Shown here: positions 11,646 through 23,330 of the stretch, piece after piece
Layout: the number at the start of each line of letters is the position of its first letter
How positions within the stretch are numbered: the first letter of the stretch is position 1
Source: Utricularia gibba
Lineage: Eukaryota > Streptophyta > Magnoliopsida > Lamiales > Lentibulariaceae
NCBI GenBank assembly: GCA_002189035.1
Contig: NEEC01000012.1
Location: 2,356,001 to 2,420,000, forward strand
Reading direction: 5' to 3'
Length of the DNA: 64,000 nucleotides
Notes under the pieces: generated by a model
Seen by the model: the letters and a program-made list of their open reading frames with translations, nothing else
Databases searched by the model: none
Told to the model about the DNA's origin: nothing
Made by a program: the position numbers and the translations under genes

Positions 11646-13001
11646 GATCCTATTTCCCCTGGTTCACTCCCACCAGACGAATGAATGAATATACTGCAAT
11701 AGATCAAGATTGCTCAGACAAAAAAAGAACCCAGAAAATCAGAATCCACCCCCCACACCAGATTTTCACCATTAACCAGTACAGAAAAAGCCGAGCCCAA
11801 AAAGAATCTATGACGAAATTCAGCGTGTGGGCACCCCCCACCCACACTCACTCAAATCAAGGAAACTGGTAAAAAAACTACTACACAGAGGTGTAAGGAA
11901 GACGAAGAAGACGATGGGGATGATCGAGGTTGATCCCATATTCTCCTTTTCCGCTGCAGCTTCATACAGATGCTGTGTTTTTCCCCTTGTTTCATTCCGA
12001 TTTGATTCGCGCACCAGCATGCCCCATCTTAATAGGCTTCTGTTTCTTTCTCTTGGTGTGTCATGTGGCCAAGATTCTATTTTCCCGGCATTCAGGGGCC
12101 GGCCCCCTCTTCCCTCTCCGCCCAATGGGGTTCCCCTCAAATAAATTCTACATTCCACGATTGCGAATTTAATACCACCATCCCCATCATGTTCCCGTCA
12201 GCTGAGATTCTATTTTCCGTCACCATGTTCCAGCATTACCGGTAACCGGTGGATGCGGACACTGATAATCCCCTCGGAAATCAGACTGTTAGAAGCGGCG
12301 CGTGTAATAATGACCATTAGAATGTCCGACGACAAAGGCGTTACAACTTCAGAGAGGCGCGTGCCATTCCATAGTTCCGTCAACCTCATCCCACTCTAGC
12401 TTTTTCAATATTTTTTATACATTTATAAAAGGAAATAAAATTAAGGATATTGTATTATTTTGGAGATAATATCTATAAAAATAAAAAAATATTTTAATTT
12501 CAATTTAAACTTATATATATATGTATGTGACATAGCACAAACCTAATTCTTTTTGAATGGAGAGTTAGAAATTTGACCATCATACCACAAACTGATAATC
12601 TTCAATATAATTTTTTCTATTTTATTGTGTACGAAAGTAATAATATAATTTTTTTAATTAATATCTTATTTAATTATTAAAATATAAATTTAAGAAATTC
12701 AATAATTTATGAAGTTAAATATAAAATTGTATTTCTAATTTTATTAATTAAAAATTAAAACTGTTAAAATTTAAATAGAATAATTTCAATAAATTGTAAA
12801 AACACACCACGCCTTAACTAATTTCAAATTTCCAACGTTTGGAAACCTCGTCGAAGGTATTCCATAAATTGCCGTGGGGATCCCCACTTCCTTCCTTTCC
12901 TCCTGGTGCATAGTTTCCATCATCATGCTTTCGCAGCGCTGCATTTCCAGGAGGTGAAGGTGCAGCAAGTTGGGTTGCCTCAATTTTATCTGTGAGGTAT
13001 T
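11646..13001. other. Divergent intergenic region between MYBC1-like and INTS7
   Basis: Shared upstream region of two divergent genes. 11646-12370 is moderately GC-rich and likely holds the 5' leader of the GARP gene; it contains short upstream open frames. 12400-12790 is AT-rich spacer. The INTS7 leader lies just before 13002. Confidence 0.5.
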
Positions 13002-16000
13002 ATGGCCTCCCCAATTCCTGCTGCCTGCGCCTTGGGCTGGAGCGTACGCCTCGACAAAGCCCTCCGTTCACGGAACCCAGGTGAACGCCTGTCTTGAGTT
13101 CTGCTGCACCTACGTCTTTGTTGGGGTTCTTTTTTCATGAATCTTGTTGTATTGCTTTTAAGTGCTGATTCTTGTTTAGATAAACGTATTCAAGCCATAG
13201 AGGAGCTTGGCAGCCAGCTCGAGATGTGGAACACCAACTCGGATATTCCATATGCTGCCTACGCAATGTTTTCGTTAGTACCTTGTGAGGACAAGTTGTT
13301 CCTAAATGCAATTTTTTTGCGCTTGATCGACACATTTAGAGTGGGGAATAAACAGATAAAAAACAGAATCGTAACCCTTTTCTTGAGGATGAGGAGGAAG
13401 GCAAGAACGGAGGCTGGTATTCTGAGTAAGGATAAACTGGAGAATTACTTGCAACTGTTAACCATAGTCAAGCAAGTGTATGATGAAGGAGATTCCGAAG
13501 ACAGGGCTCTGGCATTGGCAGTTTTTGGTTGCTGGCCGTATTTGATCAAAGACTGTGCGGATGTAAGGTATATTCTACTGGCAAGTTTGGTTTCTTCAGA
13601 TGTTACTGAGGTAAGGATCATGGGTAGTCTTGCTACACCTTGCTGGTTTATATTTAATTGTGCCAGTGTTTGGAAGTTTTCACCCATTTCTTCTGTATTG
13701 TGGTCTAGTGAGAAGATTCTGCGTTTATAAAATTTGATTGCTTTCAATATCTTGTCGTTAGATCATACAAGTTGTTAGCAGAAAAGTGTAAGGATATTCA
13801 GGGGCACCTACATCTAGCTAATCGTAATTGCTCTCACTTGGATGACGAAGTTTTATTTGAATGTAGGTGAGAGCTGGGCTTTTCGCTGCTGGGTGCTTAT
13901 CTGAAGTGTCAGATCATTTTGCTTTTGTTTTCCTAGAGGTGCTTACAAGAGCCGTTTTTCCAGCGTGTATGTCAAGGGAGATAAAGTTAGCTGGGGCTAG
14001 ATCATTCTCGAAGCTATGGCACTCTTCCACGGTTGCAGATAAAGCACATAAGGTTCACCATCCCAATGTCTCACCAAAAAAAGAAAAAAAGACAACATAT
14101 ATGTTTTTAAAAGTTATCAAGTATCAATACAGGAAAGCTTGAAGCCAATGTTGATTTAATTAAGTCTCTAATTTTGGAAACTGTCATAGATTTCATGCAT
14201 TTTTTGGGACACATCGTCCATCAGCTTACTTTTTTGTGGTTAAGGTGACATTAGAAGTCTTTGCTTTGTACAGGCAGGTTCAAAGCTTCTTAAAGATTCT
14301 GATGGAGATGACTTTTCTGCAGTGATGCTGATTTCGCTGACTAAAATTGTTTCCAAATGGATGTTTCTGATTCCTTATCAGGTGCCTATTTTTCGAACTT
14401 ACCATTAAACATCTAGAGCAGTCACTTATGGATCTGAAATATGGTTATGGACCTAATTAAGAAATTATACTTAAGATAAATCGATCCACGTGAAGGAAAA
14501 GCTTGGATTTTTCGTGTTGGCTTCCATTGTCCTAATTTATCTGTCTGTTGTAGATTGCAAGAAAGATTGGTGCCTTGTGTAAGTTTGATTTACAATTATT
14601 GGCTGCTTAGTCTGGATTGTATTGTGTATGTAAATGTCCCTGAATTTTCAATGTCGGAGAAGGTGAAAACAAAGATGGGCTTAAATTGGTTCTTTAATTG
14701 CGTATGTTAATCTAAATACTTTCTCATCCTGCTGGATAAAAAATCAATGCTTGTTTATCCTGTAATCCGATCCTAATCTCTGTTCCAAATCTACCTTCTC
14801 GGTTACAGATGGATTTGATAACATCGTTGCTAAATGAAGAGGTATCTTTGCGCCTGAAAATGGTGTCATTAAGATGCTACTATTTAATCTTAGAAAGGGG
14901 AGCCTGTTTCCTTTTCCTAACTTCCGAAACATGTGATACGTTGTTTGGCCTACTGAGCACAGTGGATCTTCGGCCACTGCATCTGCAAGCTCTAAAAGTA
15001 TTGCATAAGGTGCTGTGATTTTAGTTCTGAAACAATGAAGCAATGTCTTTTCATGTTTTTAATTTGAATTCATTTTTCAGATTCTTCTGATAACTGTGTC
15101 GACTGTACCTGTTGAGGGGATTATTGAAATCTTCCATAAGCTATTGGCTGTAACTAGTAATATGCTGAAGTCATCCATTATTCCAGTCAGAACTCTTGCT
15201 GTCAGCGTCTTAGTTGATTCATGTGCAAGGGTGTTGGGAATGAGAGATTTAATCCCTGTTGAACATAGTGGTCGTGTTGCACATATGACCATTTCCTTCA
15301 TTCTGAATCACATCCTTTTGATTATGACCGCCAGCTTGGAAGAAATTCAGGTGACAGAATGCACTACTCTGCTTGATGTTAAAAGTATTCTCCAGTTTTT
15401 ATTTAATCTTGTCTGGAGCCGTCCACAGATTTCATGCATGTTACTGAAGAATATAATCTTCTTTATTGGTGAATTCTTGAGGATTATTGATAAAATGACT
15501 GTTAAGGAGCAGAGCAGCTGTTCCAATGAAAAGATGATAGAGTTCCATGGTTCTGATAAAGCATTAATTGTATCAAAGACCCTGGTGTTTGTTGCTAAAA
15601 TTGTAGCTTCTTGCCTGTATACACTTGAAGAAAGTGATCTTGAAACTCTGCAACTTTTGGATGATTTGAAATATCATGCAGAACGTATATGCCACAGCAG
15701 TCTCTTTTGTAATTATACCTGCTTGACTTATATTCTGTTATTGCATCAGAATTCTTCCATTTGCATGCAATATGAGATAAAGAATCCCCTTGTAAGAAAC
15801 TCAAGTTTTTCCTCCCTTGATTCTATTTTTAAGCTAGACTTATCTGCTTTGGATTTTGTAAAAAAAAATTTGATACAAAATTGCTACTATTCTGCTTATA
15901 AGGCTGGCAAGAGTGCCATGTGTCAAGGGGCTTGGTCCACAGCTGCATTTATATTTGAAAACCTAGTGACAAAAGTTCAATCTTTTCCCTACTCCACCTG

Positions 16001-17612
16001 GATAAACTTCTTGTGGCATTTCTCAACGTCTGAAAAGCATCTTCAATTGTTTCTCTTACCCGACCAAGGTGAGTCGTTTGTTAGGGAAGTAGGTGAATGG
16101 GCTAGTGCTCCCTTGAATACGCATTGTCTGAACTGTATGGAAAATCTTCTTAGAGCCTTCAGCACATTGTTGGCGACCACAGAGATTCTTGAACCATCTG
16201 AGTTACGGCACCAGTTCACTTTTCAGCGATGGTTTTTATACCTTAGAGCGAAGTTTTTGAAAATTGTTTCTGAAGTCTTCACGCTACTATCTGAAAATGT
16301 GTTTGGTCAAGATGTTACTTGGACTGGAGAAAAAGTGGATAGAATCATTCTCTATCCATGTGTAACTCAAAAACTTCCTTTATTGATTCACTCTTCTATA
16401 GAGTTATCACGCCGGATGAACAGGCTTGCTCAACAATTTGATCTATTATTGACATCATTCATGGCCATGGACGCACAAAGCAGGATGACTGTTTCTGCAC
16501 TTGCAATGAGTTGCTCCTTTGTGGCATTAACTGTTGGTTTTTCCTTTCTGATGCCCAACTTGAATGATTCAGGGAGTTTTGGAGTTTCTTTTCACGAAAA
16601 CAAACAGGAACTGATCCACGCTTTGCTTGTGAGTGACTTGATTGTGAGACTGCGGCCTACATACAATAATTGTAGACAGAATCTCCTGTTTCTTCTGAGT
16701 AATATTCACAAAGGTATGCATTATGATTTCAAGGGGCTTCAGAATAAAATGCCCTTTGTTTCTCTTGACTCAATATGGTTAAACAAGCTTTGTGAGTATC
16801 CTGTTGAGGAGCTCGTTAACATGCAAAAAGAGTTAGCTCGAGTGCAGTGCAATGAGGACACCATATCCGAAATTATCAAGAAGAGCTCAAAGCTGCTGCT
16901 GAACTGTATCTCAAATGTGATACTGATTCCTTTCCGGGTTCCAAAGCACTTTTTTTGTGCAGGGTATGGCCAAATGTATATGTTTGGGCTGTCATGATTC
17001 GAGACAATAGATTAGTTGTTTATTGTTTTGTTTGTTTTTTTTGTTGTAATCATTATTTTCTAAGCTATATACTTTTGCAGGCCTCCTGCTTCTGCTGAGC
17101 TGTTTCTGATGAATGAAGATGGTAAGACTGTGTGTGGAACATCTGTTCCCTCTGGAGAACAACTTTCCTTGAATTTGTGTCTTCAAGTCAGAAACCTTGC
17201 TAACCCTCCATCCAGTAATGTGTACTGCATAATCTGCTGTCAGGCACAGTCTCTGTTCATGATTGAATCTGATTACAGTGAAAATCAAGGTGATGAAACA
17301 TCGGAGGCTCACCAAATTGATGATATGACAGACTTGAATGCAAAACTTTGGAAACATATTGTTCACTCTGCAGATGCCAATGCACCCGATACCAGTGATT
17401 CTTCAACTGTAAATGAATACACCCTTTTCCAGCTTAATGAACGTGGTCAAGGGTTCTCTACATGCTTGCTTGATGTATCAAATCTCCCTTCGGGCTCTTA
17501 TATAATCAAATGGCACAGTGGCTTTGTAGATAATGGAGGTGCTTACTGGAGCTTGATACCCCTGAACTCTGGCTCACTATTCAGCATTGCAGTTCCCAAG
17601 AACAAAAATTGA
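13002..17612 (+). CDS. INTS7: Integrator complex subunit 7 homologue, ARM-repeat protein
   Basis: Plant INTS7 (the Arabidopsis family member is known as EMB1895), a helical-repeat scaffold of Integrator, which processes snRNA 3' ends and attenuates transcription in the nucleus. Seven exons (13002-13080, 13180-13610, 13867-14052, 14274-14381, 14809-15009, 15081-16963, 17081-17612) join in phase into 1139 residues, the usual plant length. The start MASPIPAACALGWSVRLDKAL aligns with the family N-terminus. Conserved stretches are IEELGSQLEMW, SLVPCEDKLF, FAAGCLSEVSDHFA and VPKHFF. The C-terminus reads LNERGQGFSTCLLDVSNLPSGS and ends at the TGA at 17610. A possible mini-exon at 14554-14578 was rejected because it breaks the frame. 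The gene converges on ascorbate peroxidase. Confidence 0.93.
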
Positions 17613-18842
17613 TGGGAGGTTTACTTACTGAACCTCTTCACGCATGAACGTCCTGTCCCTTATTATTCCTTCCATGGTGTGCACATGGATGCCTGTTAAA
17701 GGCTTACTATTGTGTATGTCATCTACCGGAAGCTCCTCTAGGTTATGTTACTATTTTTCTGTATATCAGCGATGTTTCTCCAATTCCTTCTTGAATATTC
17801 ATGCTGACTGTTCTTTTTCTTCCCTCACAGGTTTGTTACAGGATCAAGGTTGTAAACCCTGGTATCCTGCTTCTTCCACTCTTTATCTAACAATACATCA
17901 ATCTGTACGCAAAACATTTTAAGAATCAGACCTTCAATATTTCTGATGCAATGTTTCCTTCTTTTCAATTTTCTCATCCACTTACAGTAGCACTGTGATA
18001 AAACTTCTGCTTATGCTGACCATGAGATATTGTTTTTGTTAGTGCTGCTGATTTGTTATTCTTGTATTTTTCTGTTTAGTTGGCGCTCCTGAGACTAATC
18101 CTACTCTAGGAAAAGATCAACCTCCCTATCCGGCCACTCCTGTTCCATCTGATGTGACTGCGATGGCGGAGCCTGACCCTCATGTAACCGGCATGGATGA
18201 AGACACCGGGAAGATGTTTTCAGTTCCGATAACGAGGGAAGAGCATCTTGTCCTTTTTTCCAGCTGCATTGATGCATTTTCCCTGTAATTTTTTGCTTAT
18301 CCAGGGATGCCTTAGGATGCCTTCATGGCTTCCAACCTCATCCAGAAATGGAGTGTGTGCATTGTAGTGCCAGTTCGACTCTTGTTACTCTTCATTTTTA
18401 ACACATCTATTTTTTCCCCTGTTGGAGGCAGTACTTCTAACAACATCTGCCGCATTACTAATGATCATTATTCCGATGCCAATGCTTGTGCTGAAACTGG
18501 GAGAAGACAATCCTGGTTACTCCACACATGAACTTTTACATGGATTTCTGTTACATGGATGTACCCACTAACAATATTTTTTGATTTATGGATAAAATTG
18601 TTTTAATGATTCATATTCTTTTTATACGATATTAAATAACACACTGTTTTTATGTACTAAACAAGATTTTCTTCGGTTTATCGCTTCACAATAAACACTC
18701 GGAAGTAGAAAGTTTTTATTTTTCGTCCGAATGGCGAGGTACAGTAGTTCTTGAAAAGATTAGCGCTAGGAGGGGTTGTCCCTGACCTTTAAACTGCAGA
18801 AGAAACTATGGGTATAAAAAAGGGGAGAATATTTTGGCATCT
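17613..18842. other. Convergent intergenic region between INTS7 and APX
   Basis: INTS7 3' UTR at the left and APX 3' UTR at the right. A 210-nt open frame at 18079-18288 behind a good acceptor-like site is reported separately. Otherwise nothing was recognised. Confidence 0.5.
18079..18288 (+). other. Orphan open frame, possible unannotated exon
   Basis: A T-rich tract ending in TTTAG leads into 70 codons without a stop, richer in GC than the flanks. It encodes a Pro/Asp/Glu-rich peptide (containing NPTLGKDQPPYPATPVPSD and MDEDTGKMFSVPITREEHL) and ends in TAA. The first in-frame ATG is at 18163. I recognise no family. It could be an alternative 3' exon downstream of INTS7, part of a long 3' UTR, or chance. 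Confidence 0.25.
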
Positions 18843-21087
18843 TCACCTCTTCTTCCTGGCCTCGTACAGATAGCTAAAAACCACCACAGCAGCAGCCACA
18901 GCAACCCCAACAGCACTTTGTGCAAGAATGGTTCCATCTTTCACAATCTTCTTGTACCCAGAGGCTGGAGCGAACCCAAGTTCAGAAAGTTTCTTGTGTG
19001 ATTCGGCATAATCCTTGAAAAAAGCATCTTCGTCCTGGGGAAGACAACCAGCCTCCACATAAGAAACATAAGACCATAGAGGATACTAGCAAACTGTGAT
19101 TGGCAAAATGTATGCCGACTGTGGATGGATATAAATTGATATGCGCACATCATGATCAAAGTATTGAATTGGAAGTATTTGCACCTTAGCGTAAAGTTCA
19201 ACATAGTGCCTGAACTCAGGATCTTCAAGCAGGGCCAAGTCAGTTCGAAGTTTCAGCAAGCCCTCAGACTCACCCTTCAGGAGTTCCCTGTTCAGATAAG
19301 TGCAAGTGTTGGCGTTTCACAAGTATTTAAAAAAACTGGCATGAGAATGCCTTTGGGATGTTCAGGGGTAAGGACTCACTGGAAGTATGAGTTGTCAAAC
19401 TTCAGAGGTTCTTGAGTCCAAGGACCATCAAAACCTGATCTCTCAGGATGTGCCCTTCCCTTTTGGAGGGAAGTGAATGTTTACTAACGTTGTTGGAACT
19501 ATTTTTCTAGCAAGAGGATATTAGATTTTGATAGAGATGGAGATTACCAGCGTGTGGCCACCGGATAAAGCAACTATGTCTTTATCAGACAAACCCATCC
19601 GGTGAAACACGTCTCGCAGATGCTGTAAACCTGCCATCAAGCATATGATATTTAGAGCTGGAAGAGTATCACATGACAAACATTGAAGTAGAGGAAATAA
19701 TACCAAAAAGGTGCTATAAACAAGACTCTCTCCAAGAGATAAAACATGGATCAACTAACAATTCGGATAAATCATCATGGAGTATATGAAATGGATCGAT
19801 ACCATTTAACCAAGATTCTATACCATCAGATAAAACATGGCTCGTCTAAGACTTCAGGTAGATGATCATGATTGACTGGAAATATTAATTAATGCCATAA
19901 TGTTTGTTTCCCATCACCTTTATTGGCATCTGGAAGCCTTCCCTCTCTTGGAGAAATCTTTGAATCCTGAAAGATGAGCATACCGGATGCTATTAATTAG
20001 GATCAGGACAACTTGAGTACAAATTTTCAGATTCAATACTTTCTCAAGATCTCAAAACAATGGTAAACAGTACCTTTCTACCAGGCTGGAAGGGGACTGT
20101 GGGGCCTCCAGTAACTTCAACAGCAACAACACCAGCAAGCTAACAGCAGAAACAGGTTGCTCGATACTTTCAACCCCGGATACTTTAACACAGTGAGGAG
20201 ACCATAAGCAAGACTTACCTGATAAAGATCAGCATATGAAATTTTGGAACACTTAGACTTCACTTGCTCTGCAGATAGAGGAAAAATTAACCATAAGTGG
20301 GAGGGACAATAACGAATCTATCTTAGATCATCAATGAGGTTGTATTCAACAGATGATTCAGTAAACCGTGGCAAACATTCAGGAACCATTGATGTACATA
20401 ATTCAGGTACTTTTCACATCCCTAAATGCGAACCAAACATATTGCTCCATGAACTAAACCAAGAAGTGGCAATTTTCATAGCACCAGAAATACGACAAAC
20501 TTTTGAAATCATTCTGTTGGTGTTTGGAATTGTACTAGAAAGTGAACTGGCCTAAACTCCACAATATGTATTCAAATTAAGATCATACAAATGGCAGGCG
20601 GATTGAACAATCTAGCGGATAGTGAACGTCGAAAAAAAGCTTTAATAACATCAGTAGGACCTAGGCAATATTTCGCAGAAAACAAGAGACGAAAAGCAGA
20701 CCATCGAATGAACACAAGAGAAACGAGGAAGAAATATTACCACAAAAATCGAGTGCAATTCTCAAGCCGTTGTTAGCTCCATGAGAGTACTCCTCGACAT
20801 TTCGAATTGACCCATTCGGACCTCCAGTCTTCGTATTCGCATCGTAAGTACCCGCATCATGCCATCTAAAAGAAGCAAACCAGAAAAAGTTCAGCAGTGA
20901 AAAGCCCTAACACCAGATTTTAATCCGACGAAAACCAGTTGACACACAAAAAAAAACAGGAAAATAGGACATACGCCAAACGAAGCATAATAGGCGCGCA
21001 GTTCTTGCTGGCAATGAGAGCACGAAGCTCACGGCGTGCCTTCTCAACGTCCTTGAGGTACTCCGAATCGACGATAAGGCTTGCCAT
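18843..21087 (-). CDS. APX3: Peroxisomal membrane L-ascorbate peroxidase, APX3-like
   Basis: Class I haem peroxidase that reduces H2O2 with ascorbate, tail-anchored in the peroxisome membrane with its domain facing the cytosol. Nine exons (20975-21087, 20741-20865, 20219-20268, 20074-20139, 19918-19966, 19548-19630, 19380-19459, 19185-19287, 18843-19034) give 286 residues, as in the family. The distal pocket [16 protein letters not shown] carries the Arg, Trp and catalytic His. The proximal haem His is in [15 protein letters not shown]. Tyr/Asp-rich [19 protein letters not shown] is conserved. The C-terminus has a single membrane segment ([20 protein letters not shown]) followed by the basic tail EARKKR, the mark of the APX3/APX5 group as opposed to cytosolic APX1. 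All phases fit. The start is at ATG 21085-21087. Confidence 0.97.
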
Positions 21088-22429
21088 GAGAGTAGCCAGT
21101 TACGACACCACCAATGAACGATAGACGGCGCCTGACTCGAGAAACAAGATCCCCCCTTTCAATCAATGGAAGACGGGATGGGGATTGGGGGATTCGCCCA
21201 TTGTGGCCGCGGATAAAAAATCCTTTTTTTTTTAGAAGTGAGAGCCCTAATTGGTTACCATCCAAGGCTCATCCTTTATCCGGTCCGCGCCAACGGGGTT
21301 GACCAGAATGAAGACAGCCGAGGAGCACATCATCAAAATGGATGGCTAAGAGAGGAGATTCTCATACCACCCTCCTGAATACTACCCAGGCTAGCACGCA
21401 AACCTGGTGTGCATGTTCTGAGAGATTCTGCCTTACTTGGGGGACCTTGGAGAATATAGCATGGTGGAGTGGCAAGTTTTGAAATTTGTGAGAGATCCAA
21501 TACCAGCAGAGCCGGTAGCTGATTAACTGTACGCCATCAAAGGGAGGAGCTTCGAAGTTCTTAACTTGGAAGAAACCATCAATGAGATGGTAAGCTAGAT
21601 CTCTTCTCGTGACCTTGGCTTGAATTCTCTTAACGACATGCAAGAAACCTGCAACTGGAATGACACTCGAAGAGGAATGATTGCAAGTCTGCAACAAAGT
21701 AGTGGAAGACTTCCATGTCTAAGGTATAGAACTCCTGACACAATGCTCATCTTTGGTAGCAATAGTGACCCCCCATCAGCATCCGAATCTCAAACAGATG
21801 GGCATCACCCTAATGACAGATGACATGAGATCTTGATTCACTGCTACTTTGTAGGTAGAACTCCTCCCTGATACACCCTCACTTAAAGAGTTCAATAGCG
21901 GCATATATGTTCACCAACACTTTGCCACTCTCCTCTATCCCATCACTCCTCGTCAGGTACTATTTGAAGAAGCAAATTCGCAAACACCAAAAAGCAGACT
22001 TTCAACCAAATCAAATTCCCCCATGAGAGTAGTTCGTTAGGTTCAAAGAGTAACTTGCTTAGTTACAAACATGGTCCAATGGATTTTGTTGCTAGTAGTT
22101 CAATTCCATAAGTTCTAACAATAGTCTGATAAAATTTCGATTATACTTTGATAAATTTCGATGATATTAGAATGATAAGATGTAAGATTAAAGCACGTTA
22201 TAAATTAAAAGTAACAAACAATAAAATTCTAATTGATAATGAAAAAGTAAAATATTTATAGAAATTTTTTAGGAACTAATGTTGTCAAATGTATGAATAG
22301 GGACTAATTGTGTCAATTGTTGTAAAAAATGGGAATCATTTATATTAAATTATTTATATGAATAGCGTATTTGAAATTATTGTAGATTAATTATACCAAT
22401 TTATAGAACAATATTGAAAATTAAAACAA

Positions 22430-22654
22430 TGTTTTGAAAAATTTTTGAAACCTATTTTTACTTTTCAAAAATAATTTTGAAAAGTAGAATTAAAAAATAA
22501 AAACAATCAATTCATTATTTTTCCAAAAATAATTTTTGTAATTATAATTTTAAATGTATTTTGATAGAATTACTTTTACAATTAAAAATATTTTAGAATA
22601 AAATTATTTTTACTTCTAAAAAATAGAAATAGGTTTTAAAAATTTTTCAAAACA
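22430..22654. mobile_element. MITE-like element, copy 1 (225 bp)
   Basis: AT-rich element with terminal inverted repeats of about 20 bp: it opens TGTTTTGAAAAATTTTTGAA and closes with the near-complement AAAATTTTTCAAAACA. The interior is also largely self-complementary, with matching AATAATTTTTG-type blocks on both arms. There is no coding capacity. A near-identical copy follows 13 bp downstream. No clear target-site duplication flanks this copy. Confidence 0.6.
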
Positions 22655-22667
22655 CTCGTTAAATTAA

Positions 22668-22893
22668 TGTTTTGAAAAATTTTTGAAATTTGTTTTTATT
22701 TTTTAAAATTATTTTAGAAAAGTGAAAAATAAGAAATAAAAATAAACTATTTATTATTTTTTAAAAAATAATTTTGTAATATAATTTTAAAAGTATTTTT
22801 TGATAGAATTAATTTTATAATTGATATTATTCTAAAATAAAATTATTTTTATTTTTGAAAAATAAAAATATATTTTAAAATTTTTTCAAAACA
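22668..22893. mobile_element. MITE-like element, copy 2 (226 bp)
   Basis: Same orientation and ends as the preceding copy, diverged at scattered positions. It is flanked on both sides by TAA, which could be a 3-bp target-site duplication of the PIF/Harbinger (Tourist) kind, though such a short repeat in AT-rich DNA is weak evidence. Confidence 0.6.
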
Positions 22894-23330
22894 TAATTTA
22901 ATTATATTAAATTGTTTAAATAGTGGGGATGGAGACTGATTTTGCAAAATTTCCAAAATTTGGGGACTAGTATTACCCAATGCGCTATAAAAATTAGAAA
23001 AGTTAGCACTCTAATGGGCAATACATTTTCAAGATAACCCATTTTGGAAAAACACTAAAAAGGATTTCTTTAAAAAAATTATTTTCTTAAATAAGTTGGG
23101 AAGCAGCTGAGAGTTGTAGTACTGAAGCGTCGCGGGGATCTCTTTCGTATGTCTACCCTGCTTCTCTGCTCTTTCCTGTTTACTTGTGCAGTGGAGTTCG
23201 TTCATGGTCGTAGCAACTGATTTTTTCAATTACTGTTTGTTTTGTTTTGTTTCGTTTTTGGGTTACAATGGGGATTTGTGCTGCCATGGCGATGATTGGG
23301 TTTTTTTTTTTTTTTGAACAGAAGACTGAA

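Larger units (their letters stand above)
21088..23330. other. Divergent intergenic region between APX3 and HDA15
   Basis: APX promoter and leader at the left. 21360-21830 has open frames on both strands that I cannot assign; they could be a decayed element. 22140-22990 is AT-rich and contains two MITE-like repeats (separate entries). 23100-23330 is the HDA15 leader, ending in a T run and an AG. Confidence 0.5.

Noticed and set aside
14554-14578. Mini-exon in INTS7 between AG and GT
   Set aside because: Including it breaks the frame into the next exon; omitting it gives the exact spacing seen in the Arabidopsis protein.
21362-21823. Open frames as a retrotransposon gag/pol fragment
   Set aside because: No recognisable motif (RT, integrase, zinc knuckle) in any frame; left as unassigned.
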